NCBI RefSeq assembly: GCF_900197875.1
Contig: NZ_FZMO01000035.1
Span: 1-62,892 of the forward strand
Source of the DNA: Frankia canadensis
GTDB taxonomy: Bacteria > Actinomycetota > Actinomycetes > Frankiales > Frankiaceae
Length of the DNA stretch: 62,892 nt
Reading direction: 5' to 3'
The notes under the pieces are model-generated. The model had not been told where the DNA came from and made no database searches. It was given only the letters and a program-made list of their open reading frames with translations. Positions 26,732 to 34,133 of the stretch are shown piece by piece (within the stretch, counting starts at the first letter, position 1; each line of letters begins with the position of its first letter). The translations under genes and the position numbers were made by a program.

Positions 26732-27529
26732 TCAGCGGTACAGCGGGACCTGCTGGCCTTCCACGGCGCCCTGATAGCGGTCCCAGAGCCGGTTGAGCTC
26801 CAGCTGGAGGTACAGCGGCCCGAAGCCGACCAGGAACAGCACGAACGCCAGCCCGGCGTTGATCTCGGGGACCCCGGCGGCGTGCTGGGCGGCGCGGGTG
26901 CGGGTGCCCAGCCGCCAGGCGGCGACGAACGGCGGGACGATCAGCACCCAGCCGATCAGGAACGCCAGCAGGGACAGAGTCGGGTTGACCTGGATACGCC
27001 GGTCGTATTCGGCCAGCTCCCGGTTCGTCTTGTAAATCCAGACGAAGGGGTAGATCCCCAGGGTGATCAGCGGGAGCCCGAGCCAGACGGCGAGGGGGTT
27101 CCGGTGCTTGCCGAGGACCCCCGATCCGCCCAGGTCCTCCGGGGAACCCGATGGCCCGGACGGGCCAGGGGTGCCGTAGTCGGGGGTCGCGGGATAGCCT
27201 TGCTCGGGCGCCGGCCCCGACAGCGACTCGCGAAACGCGTAGATCGGGAAGCCGCCGGTGGAGGTGCCCGGTCCGTCGATCGGATGGGGCTCGGGCTGCG
27301 GATGCTGCGGAGGGTAGCCGCGCTGCTCCGGGTAGCCCTGCTGGGGCTGGTGCTCGTCCGGGCGCTGGGGCTGGCCCGCATACGGGGGCTGGCCGGAATA
27401 CGGGGGCTGGTCGGCATACGGGGATTGGTCGGCGTACCCGTGCGACTGCGGGTAGCGTCGCGGGTCAGGGTGGCCCTGCGGGGTCGCGCTCTGGTTGGTC
27501 AACGTGGTCCTGCCCTCGTCGGTGTCCAT
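26732..27529 (-). CDS. DUF4234 membrane protein with long Pro/Gln/Tyr-rich N-terminal region
   Basis: 265 residues, ATG at 27529. The N-terminal ~150 residues are disordered and rich in Q/P/Y with imperfect repeats of the type QPPYAGQPPY. The C-terminal domain (about 150-265) has the DUF4234 signature GKHRNPLAVWLGLPLITLG, then YPFVWIYKTNRELAEYD, with three or four membrane segments. The function of DUF4234 proteins is unknown. A 9-bp-arm palindrome lies 68 bp upstream. Convergent with DUF3052. Confidence 0.85.
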   Translation of the reverse strand: MDTDEGRTTLTNQSATPQGHPDPRRYPQSHGYADQSPYADQPPYSGQPPYAGQPQRPDEHQPQQGYPEQRGYPPQHPQPEPHPIDGPGTSTGGFPIYAFRESLSGPAPEQGYPATPDYGTPGPSGPSGSPEDLGGSGVLGKHRNPLAVWLGLPLITLGIYPFVWIYKTNRELAEYDRRIQVNPTLSLLAFLIGWVLIVPPFVAAWRLGTRTRAAQHAAGVPEINAGLAFVLFLVGFGPLYLQLELNRLWDRYQGAVEGQQVPLYR

Positions 27530-27596
27530 GCCTGTGGCGCACGCGGAGCACGCACCGTGTTACGCGCATGTCCGGCCGACGGCTCCCGCGTCGATC

Positions 27597-27619
27597 GGCC
27601 AGACTAGGCCAGTCTGGCC
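27597..27619. promoter_or_regulatory. Operator-like palindrome between the DUF4234 and peroxiredoxin genes
   Basis: Perfect 9-bp arms GGCCAGACT / AGTCTGGCC with 5-nt spacer AGGCC, 68 bp upstream of the DUF4234 start. The remaining intergenic DNA (27530-27969) shows no gene. Confidence 0.5.
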
Positions 27620-27969
27620 CATGAAACTCGAACACCCGCCGTATCGGTGGCCCCGGACCGTGAAAGTCACCGTCCGTAGGGATTCGTGGCCGGGACGGTG
27701 CCGCCGCCGATCGCGGGACGGGTGGGCCGTTGTGGGCCACTCCGCGGGCGACCGGTCGGCCCATCCCCGGCCAGAGCTGGCATGCTGGCTCCAGGGACGG
27801 CGGGAGTGATCCGTACACGCCACGCCCGCCCGCTCCGTCTGCGTGATCAGTGACACGGTCACGGCACCGGCGACCTGGTCCTCCCGATCAGTGGCCTGGT
27901 GGCATGACCGGCCCGGATAGTGCTCGGCCCCATCGTGATCGGTTCCATCGTCGTGGAGAGGAAGAGCCC

Positions 27970-28428
27970 GTGACCGTCGAAGTCGGCTCCGTTGCCCCGG
28001 ACTTCTCGCTCAAGGACCAGAACAACGAGACCATCACCCTGTCGGACTTCCGCGGCAAGCGGAACGTCGTCCTGCTCTTCTACCCGCTGACCTTCACCGG
28101 CGTCTGCCAGGGCGAGCTGTGCTCCGTGCGCGACGACATCGGCTCGTTCCAGAACGACAACGTGCAGGTCCTCGCCGTCTCGGTCGACTCGCCGTTCGCC
28201 CACAAGGTCTGGGCCGACCAGCAGGGCTACGAGTTCCCGCTGCTCGCCGACTTCTGGCCGCACGGCGCCGTCGCGACCTCCTACGGCGTGTTCAACGCCG
28301 AGCGCGGCATCTCCCTGCGCGGCACCTTCGTCATCGACAAGGAGGGCGTCGTGCGCTGGAAGGTCGTCAACAACATCCCCGACGCCCGCGACCAGGCCGA
28401 GTACGTCAAGGCCCTCGCCGCCCTCTAG
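27970..28428 (+). CDS. ahpE: AhpE-type peroxiredoxin
   Basis: 152 residues from GTG at 27970 (GAGAGGAAGAG upstream). The active-site loop PLTFTGVCQGELC carries the peroxidatic Cys in the PxxxTxxC context. FPLLADFWPHGAVATSYGVF and RGTFVIDKEGVVRW match the mycobacterial AhpE subgroup closely. AhpE reduces peroxides and peroxynitrite using mycothiol or mycoredoxin as reductant. This copy has a second Cys four residues after the first (CQGELC), which is absent in the well-known mycobacterial protein. A hairpin terminator follows and the tRNA-Val gene is 165 bp downstream. Confidence 0.93.
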   Translation: MTVEVGSVAPDFSLKDQNNETITLSDFRGKRNVVLLFYPLTFTGVCQGELCSVRDDIGSFQNDNVQVLAVSVDSPFAHKVWADQQGYEFPLLADFWPHGAVATSYGVFNAERGISLRGTFVIDKEGVVRWKVVNNIPDARDQAEYVKALAAL

Positions 28429-28448
28429 GATCCCCGCCGGGACCTCCG

Positions 28449-28483
28449 CCGGCGGCGGCCCGCACCCGCGTGCCCGCCGCCGG
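28449..28483 (+). terminator. Hairpin terminator after the peroxiredoxin gene
   Basis: 10-bp perfect inverted repeat CCGGCGGCGG / CCGCCGCCGG with a 15-nt loop, 20 bp past the stop. Confidence 0.65.
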
Positions 28484-28593
28484 ACCCGGCCCCATCAGGC
28501 GCCAGCAGTGTTCTTGCGGGTCCTCGGCGGCCGGGAACGTCCCCAGGACGGTCGCCGGTGCGTACGCTTGGTCTACTGGTCCCTTGATCTCCC

Positions 28594-28665
28594 GGGCGCG
28601 TAGCTCAGCGGGAGAGCGCTCGCCTTACAAGCGAGTGGTCGCAGGTTCGATCCCTGCCGCGCCCA
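28594..28665 (+). tRNA. tRNA-Val (anticodon TAC)
   Basis: 72 nt, full cloverleaf: acceptor GGGCGCG / CGCGCCC, D-arm GCTC-AGCGGGA-GAGC, anticodon stem CTCGC/GCGAG with loop CTTACAA (anticodon TAC at 28626-28628), T-arm GCAGG-TTCGATC-CCTGC, discriminator A, no encoded CCA. A hairpin GCCGATC-TTTG-GATCGGC about 20 nt downstream can serve as terminator. Its 3' half and downstream flank recur at 29696, and the whole gene recurs at 33886. Confidence 0.95.
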
Positions 28666-28851
28666 CGCGCTGCTTCCGCGTGCTTGCCGATCTTTGGATC
28701 GGCTGCGGCACAGCCGCGATGCTGGCCGGGGGGCGACCCCCCGAGACCCCCGGCGGGGCGCCTGCGGCGCCTCTGGGGCCGGGAGATCTGGTCGTTTGTA
28801 GCAACGCCTGTAGCAACGCGCACGGTGGCCACCCGTCGGGGGAGTCACTGA

Positions 28852-28972
28852 TCAGCTGCCGATCAGGTGATCGTCGAGTCGGGCCAGAGCGGCGCGCTTC
28901 TCCCGCCATCGACGAGTGGGCATAGATCGTCATCGTGACTTCGATCGCGGAGTGGCCGGCGATCTCGCGGTC
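28852..28972 (-). pseudogene. C-terminal remnant of a tyrosine integrase, frameshifted
   Basis: On the minus strand the peptide REIAGHSAIEVTMTIYAHSS contains the box II His (GHS) and catalytic Tyr (IYAH) of phage/ICE tyrosine recombinases. After a +1 shift it continues EKRAALARLDDHLIGS and stops at 28852-28854, a usual integrase C terminus. Sequence upstream of the remnant is unrelated, so more than 300 residues are missing. It lies about 190 bp from the intact tRNA-Val, the usual place of an integrase next to its attachment site. Confidence 0.75.
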
Positions 28973-29203
28973 CCGGCAGGATAGATCAGAACATCGTCGC
29001 CGACTCTCTTTTAGGGATCAAGGCGGGGTGCGGGCTCACGCCGCGCGACGGCTGCGCGTGGCGCCGGGGCGCCATGCTCGCCGGCGTGTCGGCAGCCCAC
29101 ACCCCTCAGTGGATCAACGGGCGTCCAGGAGCCCGTCGGCCGACAGGGTCGAGGACACGAGACGTGGCCGTCAGAGCCAGATCCGTGCGTCCGCTGGGAC
29201 GGG

Positions 29204-29563
29204 TCACTCGCAGATCCGCTTCCATGTCGTGGCGCCGGGCCGCAGTGTGAAGGTCACGCGATGCCCGGCGTCATCCGTGAAGACGACCTCCGTCCTGCTC
29301 ACAGGTGTCAGGATTCCGTTCTGGTATGGGTTGCCCCAGCCGTCCGGCGGGTTGAGGTTGCCGTCGTGCAGCGGCGGGACCAGCTCGTAGTAGCGGTCCT
29401 GGTAGTGCGCCTCGCTGATGCCGCAGTGCGTGTAGAGCCCGTAAGGCTTCGCCGGGCCCAGTTGCTCGGGTTCCGCGGGTGAGGACCCACAGCCGCCGAG
29501 CAGCGCGGTCAGGCACGACGGCGACCGCGCTGGCCGCGCGCGTCCGTGTGGAGGCGAAGGCAT
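29204..29563 (-). CDS. Small putative lipoprotein, cargo of the tRNA-Val insertion
   Basis: 119 residues from ATG at 29563. A lipobox-like LLGGC lies near residue 24, but the region before it is Pro/Arg-rich and not a good signal peptide. The +1 frame upstream has a more signal-like start, so the 5' end may be frameshifted. The mature part has GLYTHCGISEAHY, PLHDGNLNPPDGWGNPYQNG and a beta-rich end FTLRPGATTWKRIC. This pattern is common in short actinobacterial secreted proteins of unknown function. It is the only convincing gene between the two tRNA-Val repeats at 28594 and 29696. Confidence 0.55.
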   Translation of the reverse strand: MPSPPHGRARPARSPSCLTALLGGCGSSPAEPEQLGPAKPYGLYTHCGISEAHYQDRYYELVPPLHDGNLNPPDGWGNPYQNGILTPVSRTEVVFTDDAGHRVTFTLRPGATTWKRICE

Positions 29564-29695
29564 ACATCTGTTCTCCGTCGGTGTCGAAAGGGAAAGGCTT
29601 CCCGTTTCGACGCATCGCGCGCTATCCCTGGTTCCCAGGAAGCTGCCGGGAAACAACGTCAGGTCTCGAACTCTGGGGCACCTGGTGCTTTTTGT

Positions 29696-29740
29696 GCCTT
29701 ACAAGCGGGTGATCGCAGGTTCGATCCCTGCCGCGCCCAC
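29696..29740 (+). repeat. 3'-half tRNA-Val repeat (attachment-site scar)
   Basis: 45 nt match 28622-28666 of the intact tRNA-Val with two mismatches, covering anticodon loop, T-arm and acceptor 3' strand. The flank also matches: the hairpin GCCGATC-TTC-GATCGGC follows at a similar distance. This is the direct-repeat pattern left when an integrative element enters the 3' end of a tRNA gene; about 1.03 kb now separates the repeats. Confidence 0.8.
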
Positions 29741-29839
29741 GGGCCGGGTTCCTTGAGCTTGCCGATCTTCGATCGGCTGCGCGGTCCGTGGCATCGCCGT
29801 ACACACGTACTTCGAGGTCGACTGGTCGGTCGTTCGGCT

Positions 29840-31033
29840 TCAGGCGGACGGTACTGGCTGGGGCGGGGGCGGGCCGACGTAGCGGGCTGAGGGTCGGATG
29901 ATCTTGCTGTCCTCGGCCTGTTCGAGGATGTTGGCGGTCCAGCCGACGACGCGAGCCGAGGCGAACGTCGGCGTGAACATCGTGCGTGGCAGGCCGCACA
30001 GTTCCATCACCACCCCGGCGAAGAACTCCACGTTGGTGTGCAGCTCCCGGCCCGGCTTGAGTTCGGCGAGGATCTCCACGACGCGCCGCTCCACCTGGAC
30101 GGCGAAGTCGACCAGGTCCCCGCCCAGGTCCTGGGCGATCCCCTTGAGCATGCGGGAGCGCGGGTCCTCGGTCCGGTAGACGGGGTGGCCAAAGCCCATG
30201 ATCCGGTCGCCGGACAGCACATGCTGGCGGATCCACGGGTCGATCCGGTCTGGCGTGCCGATCTCGTCCAGGGTGTCGAGCGCCCGGCTGGGGGCGCCGC
30301 CGTGCAGCGGGCCGGACAGCGCACCGAGCGCGCCCACCACACAGGCCATCAGGTCCGCGCCGGTCGAGGCGATCACGCGGGCGGTGAACGTCGAGGCGTT
30401 GAACCCATGGTCGACCGTGGAGATCAGGTACTTCTCGATCGCGGAGGTAGGCGCCCGCGCCGGTTCCTCGCCGGTCAGCATGTACAGGTAGTTGGCGGCG
30501 TGCGGCAGGTCGTCACGCGGCTCGATCGGAGCCTGTCCCCGGCCGAGGCGGTGCAGAGCCGTCAGGATGGTCGGGACGAGGGCACTGGCGAACAGGGCGT
30601 CCTCGATCCGCTGTTCGCGGCCAGTGTCGTACAGCGGGCGGACGCCGCGGGCCGCGCCCGCCAGCGACAGGGCGGTGCGGACTTCGTCCAGGGGGTTGCC
30701 GGACGCGCCGGCCTCGGCGAGTGCGGGCAGCAGGGAGCGCACCGAGTCGGGGATGGCGCGCAGAGCCGACGTCCGCTGCTGGAAGGCCACGCGTTGGTCC
30801 GGGTCGGGGAGCTCGCCGAGGATCATCAGGTGCCAGACGTCCTCGAAGGTCCGCTTCCGCGCGAGCTCGATCGCCGAGTACTGCCGGTAGTGGTAGAAGC
30901 CCTCCCGGCCTCGGACATCGCTCAGTTCGGTCTCGGCGGCCAGCACGCCCGCGAGACCCCTGGGCACCTCGATCCCTCGTTCCGGTGCCCGCCTCGCCTG
31001 CCCTTGCGCACTGATCACGGCAATGTCATCCAT
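29840..31033 (-). CDS. Citrate synthase (type II-like), conserved copy
   Basis: 397 residues. It condenses acetyl-CoA and oxaloacetate. Active-site blocks: SGPLHGGAPSRAL (catalytic His), MGFGHPVYRTEDPRSR (second catalytic His) and HTNVEFFAGVVMELCGLP. The acid in the last block is Glu where classical enzymes have Asp (NVDFYSG). DHGFNASTFTARV is another strong family block. The C-terminal tail PPPPQPVPSA is duplicated as a scrap at 34134-34166. It is divergent from a second citrate-synthase-like gene across a 97-bp region with a perfect palindrome. It could also be a 2-methylcitrate synthase; the sequence does not decide. Confidence 0.92.
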   Translation of the reverse strand: MDDIAVISAQGQARRAPERGIEVPRGLAGVLAAETELSDVRGREGFYHYRQYSAIELARKRTFEDVWHLMILGELPDPDQRVAFQQRTSALRAIPDSVRSLLPALAEAGASGNPLDEVRTALSLAGAARGVRPLYDTGREQRIEDALFASALVPTILTALHRLGRGQAPIEPRDDLPHAANYLYMLTGEEPARAPTSAIEKYLISTVDHGFNASTFTARVIASTGADLMACVVGALGALSGPLHGGAPSRALDTLDEIGTPDRIDPWIRQHVLSGDRIMGFGHPVYRTEDPRSRMLKGIAQDLGGDLVDFAVQVERRVVEILAELKPGRELHTNVEFFAGVVMELCGLPRTMFTPTFASARVVGWTANILEQAEDSKIIRPSARYVGPPPPQPVPSA

Positions 31034-31068
31034 GGACTCACGATGATTAGACTGTCGCTATGTCGTCA

Positions 31069-31088
31069 ACGTTGATTCTAATCAACGT
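31069..31088. promoter_or_regulatory. Palindromic operator in the divergent citrate synthase promoter region
   Basis: Perfect 9-bp arms ACGTTGATT / AATCAACGT around CT, 36 bp from the minus-strand start and 43 bp from the plus-strand start. AT-rich against the background. Its central position would let one regulator control both genes. Confidence 0.65.
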
Positions 31089-31130
31089 GATCCAGTCCAT
31101 AAGTCAAGGTATTGAGCGCGAGGAGCGAGC

Positions 31131-32360
31131 ATGGCCGCCGAGGGTCGCGACCCGTCACCATCGGCGGGGCGGCTGACCACCCGGCAGGTCGCCGATCGTC
31201 TCGGCGTGAAGACGGAGACGGTCTACGCCTACGCGAGCCGTGGCCTGTTGACCAGCGAGCGTGCCGCCGGCGGGAAGGGCAGCACGTTCGATCCGGTGGA
31301 GGTCGAGCGCCTGCGGCGCGCGGACCGTGGTGACGCGGGCCGGCGTGAGGGCCGCGGCTTTCCGCAGATCAGCACGGCCATCACTCTCATCCGGGACGGC
31401 GGCCTGTACTACCGGGGCCGCGATGCCACCGCCCTCGCGGTCGGGTCGACCTTCGAGGAGGTCATCGCCCTGATGTGGCAGCGCGGCGACGGCTTCTCCG
31501 TCCCTTTCGCCGATAGCGAGGCACCGGTCCGCTGGCCGGGCGTGGAACTCCCGGGGATGAGGCTGCCGGACCGGCTGCGCATCGCGGTGCCGATCGCGGC
31601 GGCCGCCGACCCGTTGCGTTTCGACCTCGGCCCCGCCAGCGTCGCGGCGATGGGCGCCCGCCTGCTCGGCGACTTCCTGGCCGCGTTGCCCCTCCTCGGC
31701 GACGACGCCGACGATCCCGGTCTGGCCGCGCGGCTGTGGCCACGGCTCACCGCCATACCACCGACGCCGGATCTCCTACGGTGCCTGGAGGCCACCCTGA
31801 TCCTGCTCGCCGACCATGATCTGGCCGTCTCGTCGGTCGCGGCGCGGGTGGCCGCCTCGGCCAGGGCCCACCCGTACGCGGTCGTCTCCGCCGGGCTCGG
31901 CGCGCTGGACGGCCCCCTGCACGGCGGCGCCAGCTCGCTGGCCTACCGGCTGCTGATCGAGACGCTGTCGGCCGGGTCGGCCGCGATGGTCATCGCCGAC
32001 CATCTTCGATCCGGGCAGCGCGTTCCCGGCCTGGGCCACGCCCTCTACCCGCGAGGTGACCCTCGTGCGCGGGCTCTTCTTCGCCTGCTGGGCGCGACGG
32101 AGCACGGGGGTCCTTCGGTGGCCGCGATCGACGAGATCGTCACCGTGGCATCTCGTGACGCCTCCTTGCTCCCGAACATCGACGGCGCGCTGGCGGCACT
32201 CGCGGTCTCGATGGGAATGGGCCGCTACGCGGGAGAGGCCATCTTCATCATCGCGCGGACCGTGGGCTGGATTGCCCACGCCCTGGAGGAATACCAGGAG
32301 AAGCCGCTGCGGATGCGGGCGCTCGGCGTCTATACCGGCCCGGACCCCGAACACAGATGA
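31131..32360 (+). CDS. Citrate synthase-like protein with N-terminal MerR-type helix-turn-helix
   Basis: 409 residues, ATG at 31131. Residues ~14-62 form a MerR/HTH_17-type winged helix (LTTRQVADRLGVKTETVYAYASRG, then the FDPVEVERLRR end). The rest is a citrate synthase fold: GALDGPLHGGASS (His), VPGLGHALYPRGDPRAR (His) and LLPNIDGALAALAVSMG (Asp), so the catalytic triad is retained. Such HTH-citrate synthases occur in actinobacteria beside a normal citrate synthase. They may be regulators that sense acyl-CoA or oxaloacetate, or enzymes with a DNA-binding arm. The palindrome at 31069-31088 between the two genes is the obvious candidate target. Confidence 0.85.
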   Translation: MAAEGRDPSPSAGRLTTRQVADRLGVKTETVYAYASRGLLTSERAAGGKGSTFDPVEVERLRRADRGDAGRREGRGFPQISTAITLIRDGGLYYRGRDATALAVGSTFEEVIALMWQRGDGFSVPFADSEAPVRWPGVELPGMRLPDRLRIAVPIAAAADPLRFDLGPASVAAMGARLLGDFLAALPLLGDDADDPGLAARLWPRLTAIPPTPDLLRCLEATLILLADHDLAVSSVAARVAASARAHPYAVVSAGLGALDGPLHGGASSLAYRLLIETLSAGSAAMVIADHLRSGQRVPGLGHALYPRGDPRARALLRLLGATEHGGPSVAAIDEIVTVASRDASLLPNIDGALAALAVSMGMGRYAGEAIFIIARTVGWIAHALEEYQEKPLRMRALGVYTGPDPEHR

Positions 32361-32416
32361 GCGGGATTGCGCCGACGCCCGGTGAGACCCGAAGTGAGTG
32401 ATCGAGGACGGGTGCC

Positions 32417-32494
32417 ATGACGCCGGAGACGGACTCTGCCTGGCAGAAGTCCTGCGCAGCGGGGTGCGGAGGCCGGGGCGACCTGCCTTGCTGA
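32417..32494 (+). pseudogene. 5' fragment duplicated from the SnoaL-like gene at 34281
   Basis: A 26-codon frame (MTPETDSAWQKSCAAG...) aligns with the first ~75 bp of the SnoaL-like gene at 34281-34730, with scattered substitutions and small indels, then stops. The downstream 180 bp have no coding character. It is best read as a broken duplicate left by local rearrangement. Confidence 0.6.
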
Positions 32495-32672
32495 CGTGCG
32501 CGGACGCGCCCACCGGCGCGGGGCATCCTCCGTCGTGAGACGAGCTGGCGAACGAGAACGGCCCTGACACCCTGGGGCGCACCTCGGTAAGGCGGATCTC
32601 CTGTGGAGGGTGGATGAACCTGGGCTTCGATCGCGCCTTGGTACCCGACGAGAAGGTGTCTCATGGTGGGAC

Positions 32673-33260
32673 GTGATCTTTGTGGGGCTCGTCGAGGTGT
32701 TGGTCGTTCGGCATGCTGAGGCTGTGCGGCCTCGGGTTGGTGGTCCGGGGGAGTGCGATCGGGCGCTCACCGCGGTCGGTCGTGGGCAGGCCGCTGCTCT
32801 CGCCGTGGAAATATGTGGGCGGCGGGCTCCGCGGCGTATCGCGTCCAGCCCTTATCCGCGTGCGTTGCAGACCGTCGCGCCGACTGCCGAGCGGGCGGGC
32901 GTTCCCATTCGCACGCACGAGGACCTGCGTGAATGGAAGTCAGGATTGCCGCCCACGCCGGACTGGCGGTCGTACTACGAGCGGGCATGGCGGGAACCCG
33001 CTATCCCGTTTGGGACCGGTGAAGCGCTGGAAGCCGTGGGCGGCCGAGCCGTGGCTGCCCTCGCTGAGGTGCTCGTGTGCGCCGACGGCGACGGCCCTGT
33101 TGTGATCGCGACCCACGGGACCTGGATCGCTCGCGCACTCCTCACCTACGGCCTGGATGTGGATGTCCAGTTCTGGCTGACCATGCCCACACCAGCGATC
33201 TACGCTCTGACCTTCCGTGGCAGCACTCTCACGTCGTCCGTTGGCCCGGGTCTGAAGTAG
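32673..33260 (+). CDS. Histidine phosphatase (phosphoglycerate mutase-like) superfamily protein
   Basis: 195 residues if GTG at 32673 is used; the true start is uncertain between 32610 and 32682 because no strong ribosome site is present. The RHG-type motif VLVVRHAEAVRP lies at the N terminus, SSPYPRALQTVAPTAERAG supplies the second conserved Arg, and VVIATHGTWIARAL the second catalytic His. The acid residue region is HEDLREWKSG. These are the four residues of the branch-1/2 histidine phosphatases. Substrate unknown. It lies between the HTH-citrate synthase and a toxin-antitoxin pair. Confidence 0.85.
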   Translation: MIFVGLVEVLVVRHAEAVRPRVGGPGECDRALTAVGRGQAAALAVEICGRRAPRRIASSPYPRALQTVAPTAERAGVPIRTHEDLREWKSGLPPTPDWRSYYERAWREPAIPFGTGEALEAVGGRAVAALAEVLVCADGDGPVVIATHGTWIARALLTYGLDVDVQFWLTMPTPAIYALTFRGSTLTSSVGPGLK

Positions 33261-33314
33261 CGATGGCCCGGTTGCGCGGCGTGTTCGGCGACGATCGGGC
33301 TGTGGGTCGTAGTT

Positions 33315-33325
33315 TCGTATTACGA
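33315..33325. promoter_or_regulatory. Short palindrome and -10-like element at the toxin gene start
   Basis: TCGTA-T-TACGA is a perfect 5-bp-arm palindrome. The overlapping hexamer TACGAT (33321-33326) resembles a -10 box. A transcript from it would begin near GTG 33334, in frame with the toxin gene. No Shine-Dalgarno precedes either start, which fits leaderless translation and toxin-antitoxin autoregulation. Confidence 0.4.
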
Positions 33326-33327
33326 TA

Positions 33328-33573
33328 ATGGGCGTGGAGATCCACTGGTCGGCCCGGAAGCACCGTGTGGCCGATGCGGACATGATCCATGCCGCTGCCG
33401 GGTATCTGGTCGCCTACGCGCTCGACGACGAGAACCCGCAGCGGGAGCTTCGGCTGGGCCCGGATCGGGCGGGCAACCTTCTGGAGATCGTCGTCCTGCT
33501 CCTTGACGACGGCGCCGAGTTGATCATTCATGCGATGCGCATGCGTCCGAAGTACCGGGATCTCCTGCCGTGA
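33328..33573 (+). CDS. BrnT-like small toxin of a toxin-antitoxin pair
   Basis: 81 residues from ATG at 33328, or 79 from GTG at 33334. A compact alpha/beta protein ending in LIIHAMRMRPKYRDLL, the H-x-M-R-x-K-Y-R type of end seen in small RelE-fold/BrnT-like toxins. The N terminus EIHWSARKHRVADADM fits the first strand and helix. It is coupled to a downstream ribbon-helix-helix gene, the toxin-first order typical of BrnTA. The exact family is uncertain; the pairing is the stronger evidence. Confidence 0.65.
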   Translation: MGVEIHWSARKHRVADADMIHAAAGYLVAYALDDENPQRELRLGPDRAGNLLEIVVLLLDDGAELIIHAMRMRPKYRDLLP

Positions 33574-33587
33574 CAAGGAGGGGTGAG

Positions 33588-33866
33588 ATGGCGGACGGGA
33601 TGAAACGGGATCGCACGTCGGGTGGGGTGCCGGTGACGGACGAGGTCGTGGCGCGACTCGCGGGGGAAGCCGAGTCCGGCTACGACGTGGACGCTTTGCG
33701 CCGCAGGGGCGGGAGGCGGCCGATCGGGTCCGCGCCGGGTGAGGTCGTGCCGGTGCGCCTGGATCCGGAGTTGCGGGCGGCCCTGGCTACTCGGGCCGCC
33801 GCGGACCACACGAACGCGAGCGAGGTGATCCGTCAGGCCCTCCGCGCCTGGCTCGACGTCGCCTAG
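33588..33866 (+). CDS. Ribbon-helix-helix antitoxin
   Basis: 92 residues from ATG at 33588, which has an excellent AAGGAGGGG at 33575-33583; an earlier GTG at 33570 would swallow that site. The C-terminal RHH/CopG domain is clear: VVPVRLDPELRAALATRAA as the DNA-binding strand and first helix, then HTNASEVIRQALRAWLDVA as the second helix. The N-terminal half, including GYDVDALRRRGGRR, is the probable toxin-binding part. The gene starts 15 bp after the toxin stop and ends 20 bp before the second tRNA-Val copy. Confidence 0.8.
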   Translation: MADGMKRDRTSGGVPVTDEVVARLAGEAESGYDVDALRRRGGRRPIGSAPGEVVPVRLDPELRAALATRAAADHTNASEVIRQALRAWLDVA

Positions 33867-33885
33867 CTGGGCTCGCCCTGCTCCC

Positions 33886-33957
33886 TGGCGCGTAGCTCAT
33901 CGGGAGAGCGCTCGCCTTACAAGCGAGTGGTCGCAGGTTCGATCCCTGCCGCGCCCA
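33886..33957 (+). tRNA. Second tRNA-Val(TAC) copy, probably degenerate
   Basis: Matches the tRNA at 28594-28665 except position 1 (G to T, which breaks the first acceptor pair) and one D-loop base (G to T). The downstream flank is also related: CGCGCTG-TTCCGC, then a diverged hairpin GTTGC...GCAAC. The upstream flank is unrelated, so the copy may lack a promoter. It looks like part of a duplicated or element-carried segment; function is doubtful. Confidence 0.65.
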
Positions 33958-34133
33958 CGCGCTGATTCCGCATGCTTGTTGCTCTTCTCGCAACTGTGCC
34001 GGGGTCGCGATGCTTGCCGGGGGGCCGAGCCCCCGAATTCCCCGCGGGCCGAGCCCCCGAACGCCCTGCGGGCGCCCACCCAGGACATCGCTGGCAGGCG
34101 AACCTGTGATCCGCGCGGGCGAGTCGGCTCGGC

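Noticed and set aside
28594-28700. Peptide-coding potential antisense to tRNA-Val (ending GIEPATTRL)
   Set aside because: This is a well-known artefact of translating tRNA genes on the opposite strand.
28935-29390. Plus-strand frame of 151 codons opposite the small lipoprotein gene
   Set aside because: Arg/Ser-rich shadow without a ribosome site; it overlaps the integrase remnant on the other strand.
30038-31075. Plus-strand frame of 345 codons opposite citrate synthase
   Set aside because: Antisense shadow; the minus-strand citrate synthase has every catalytic block.
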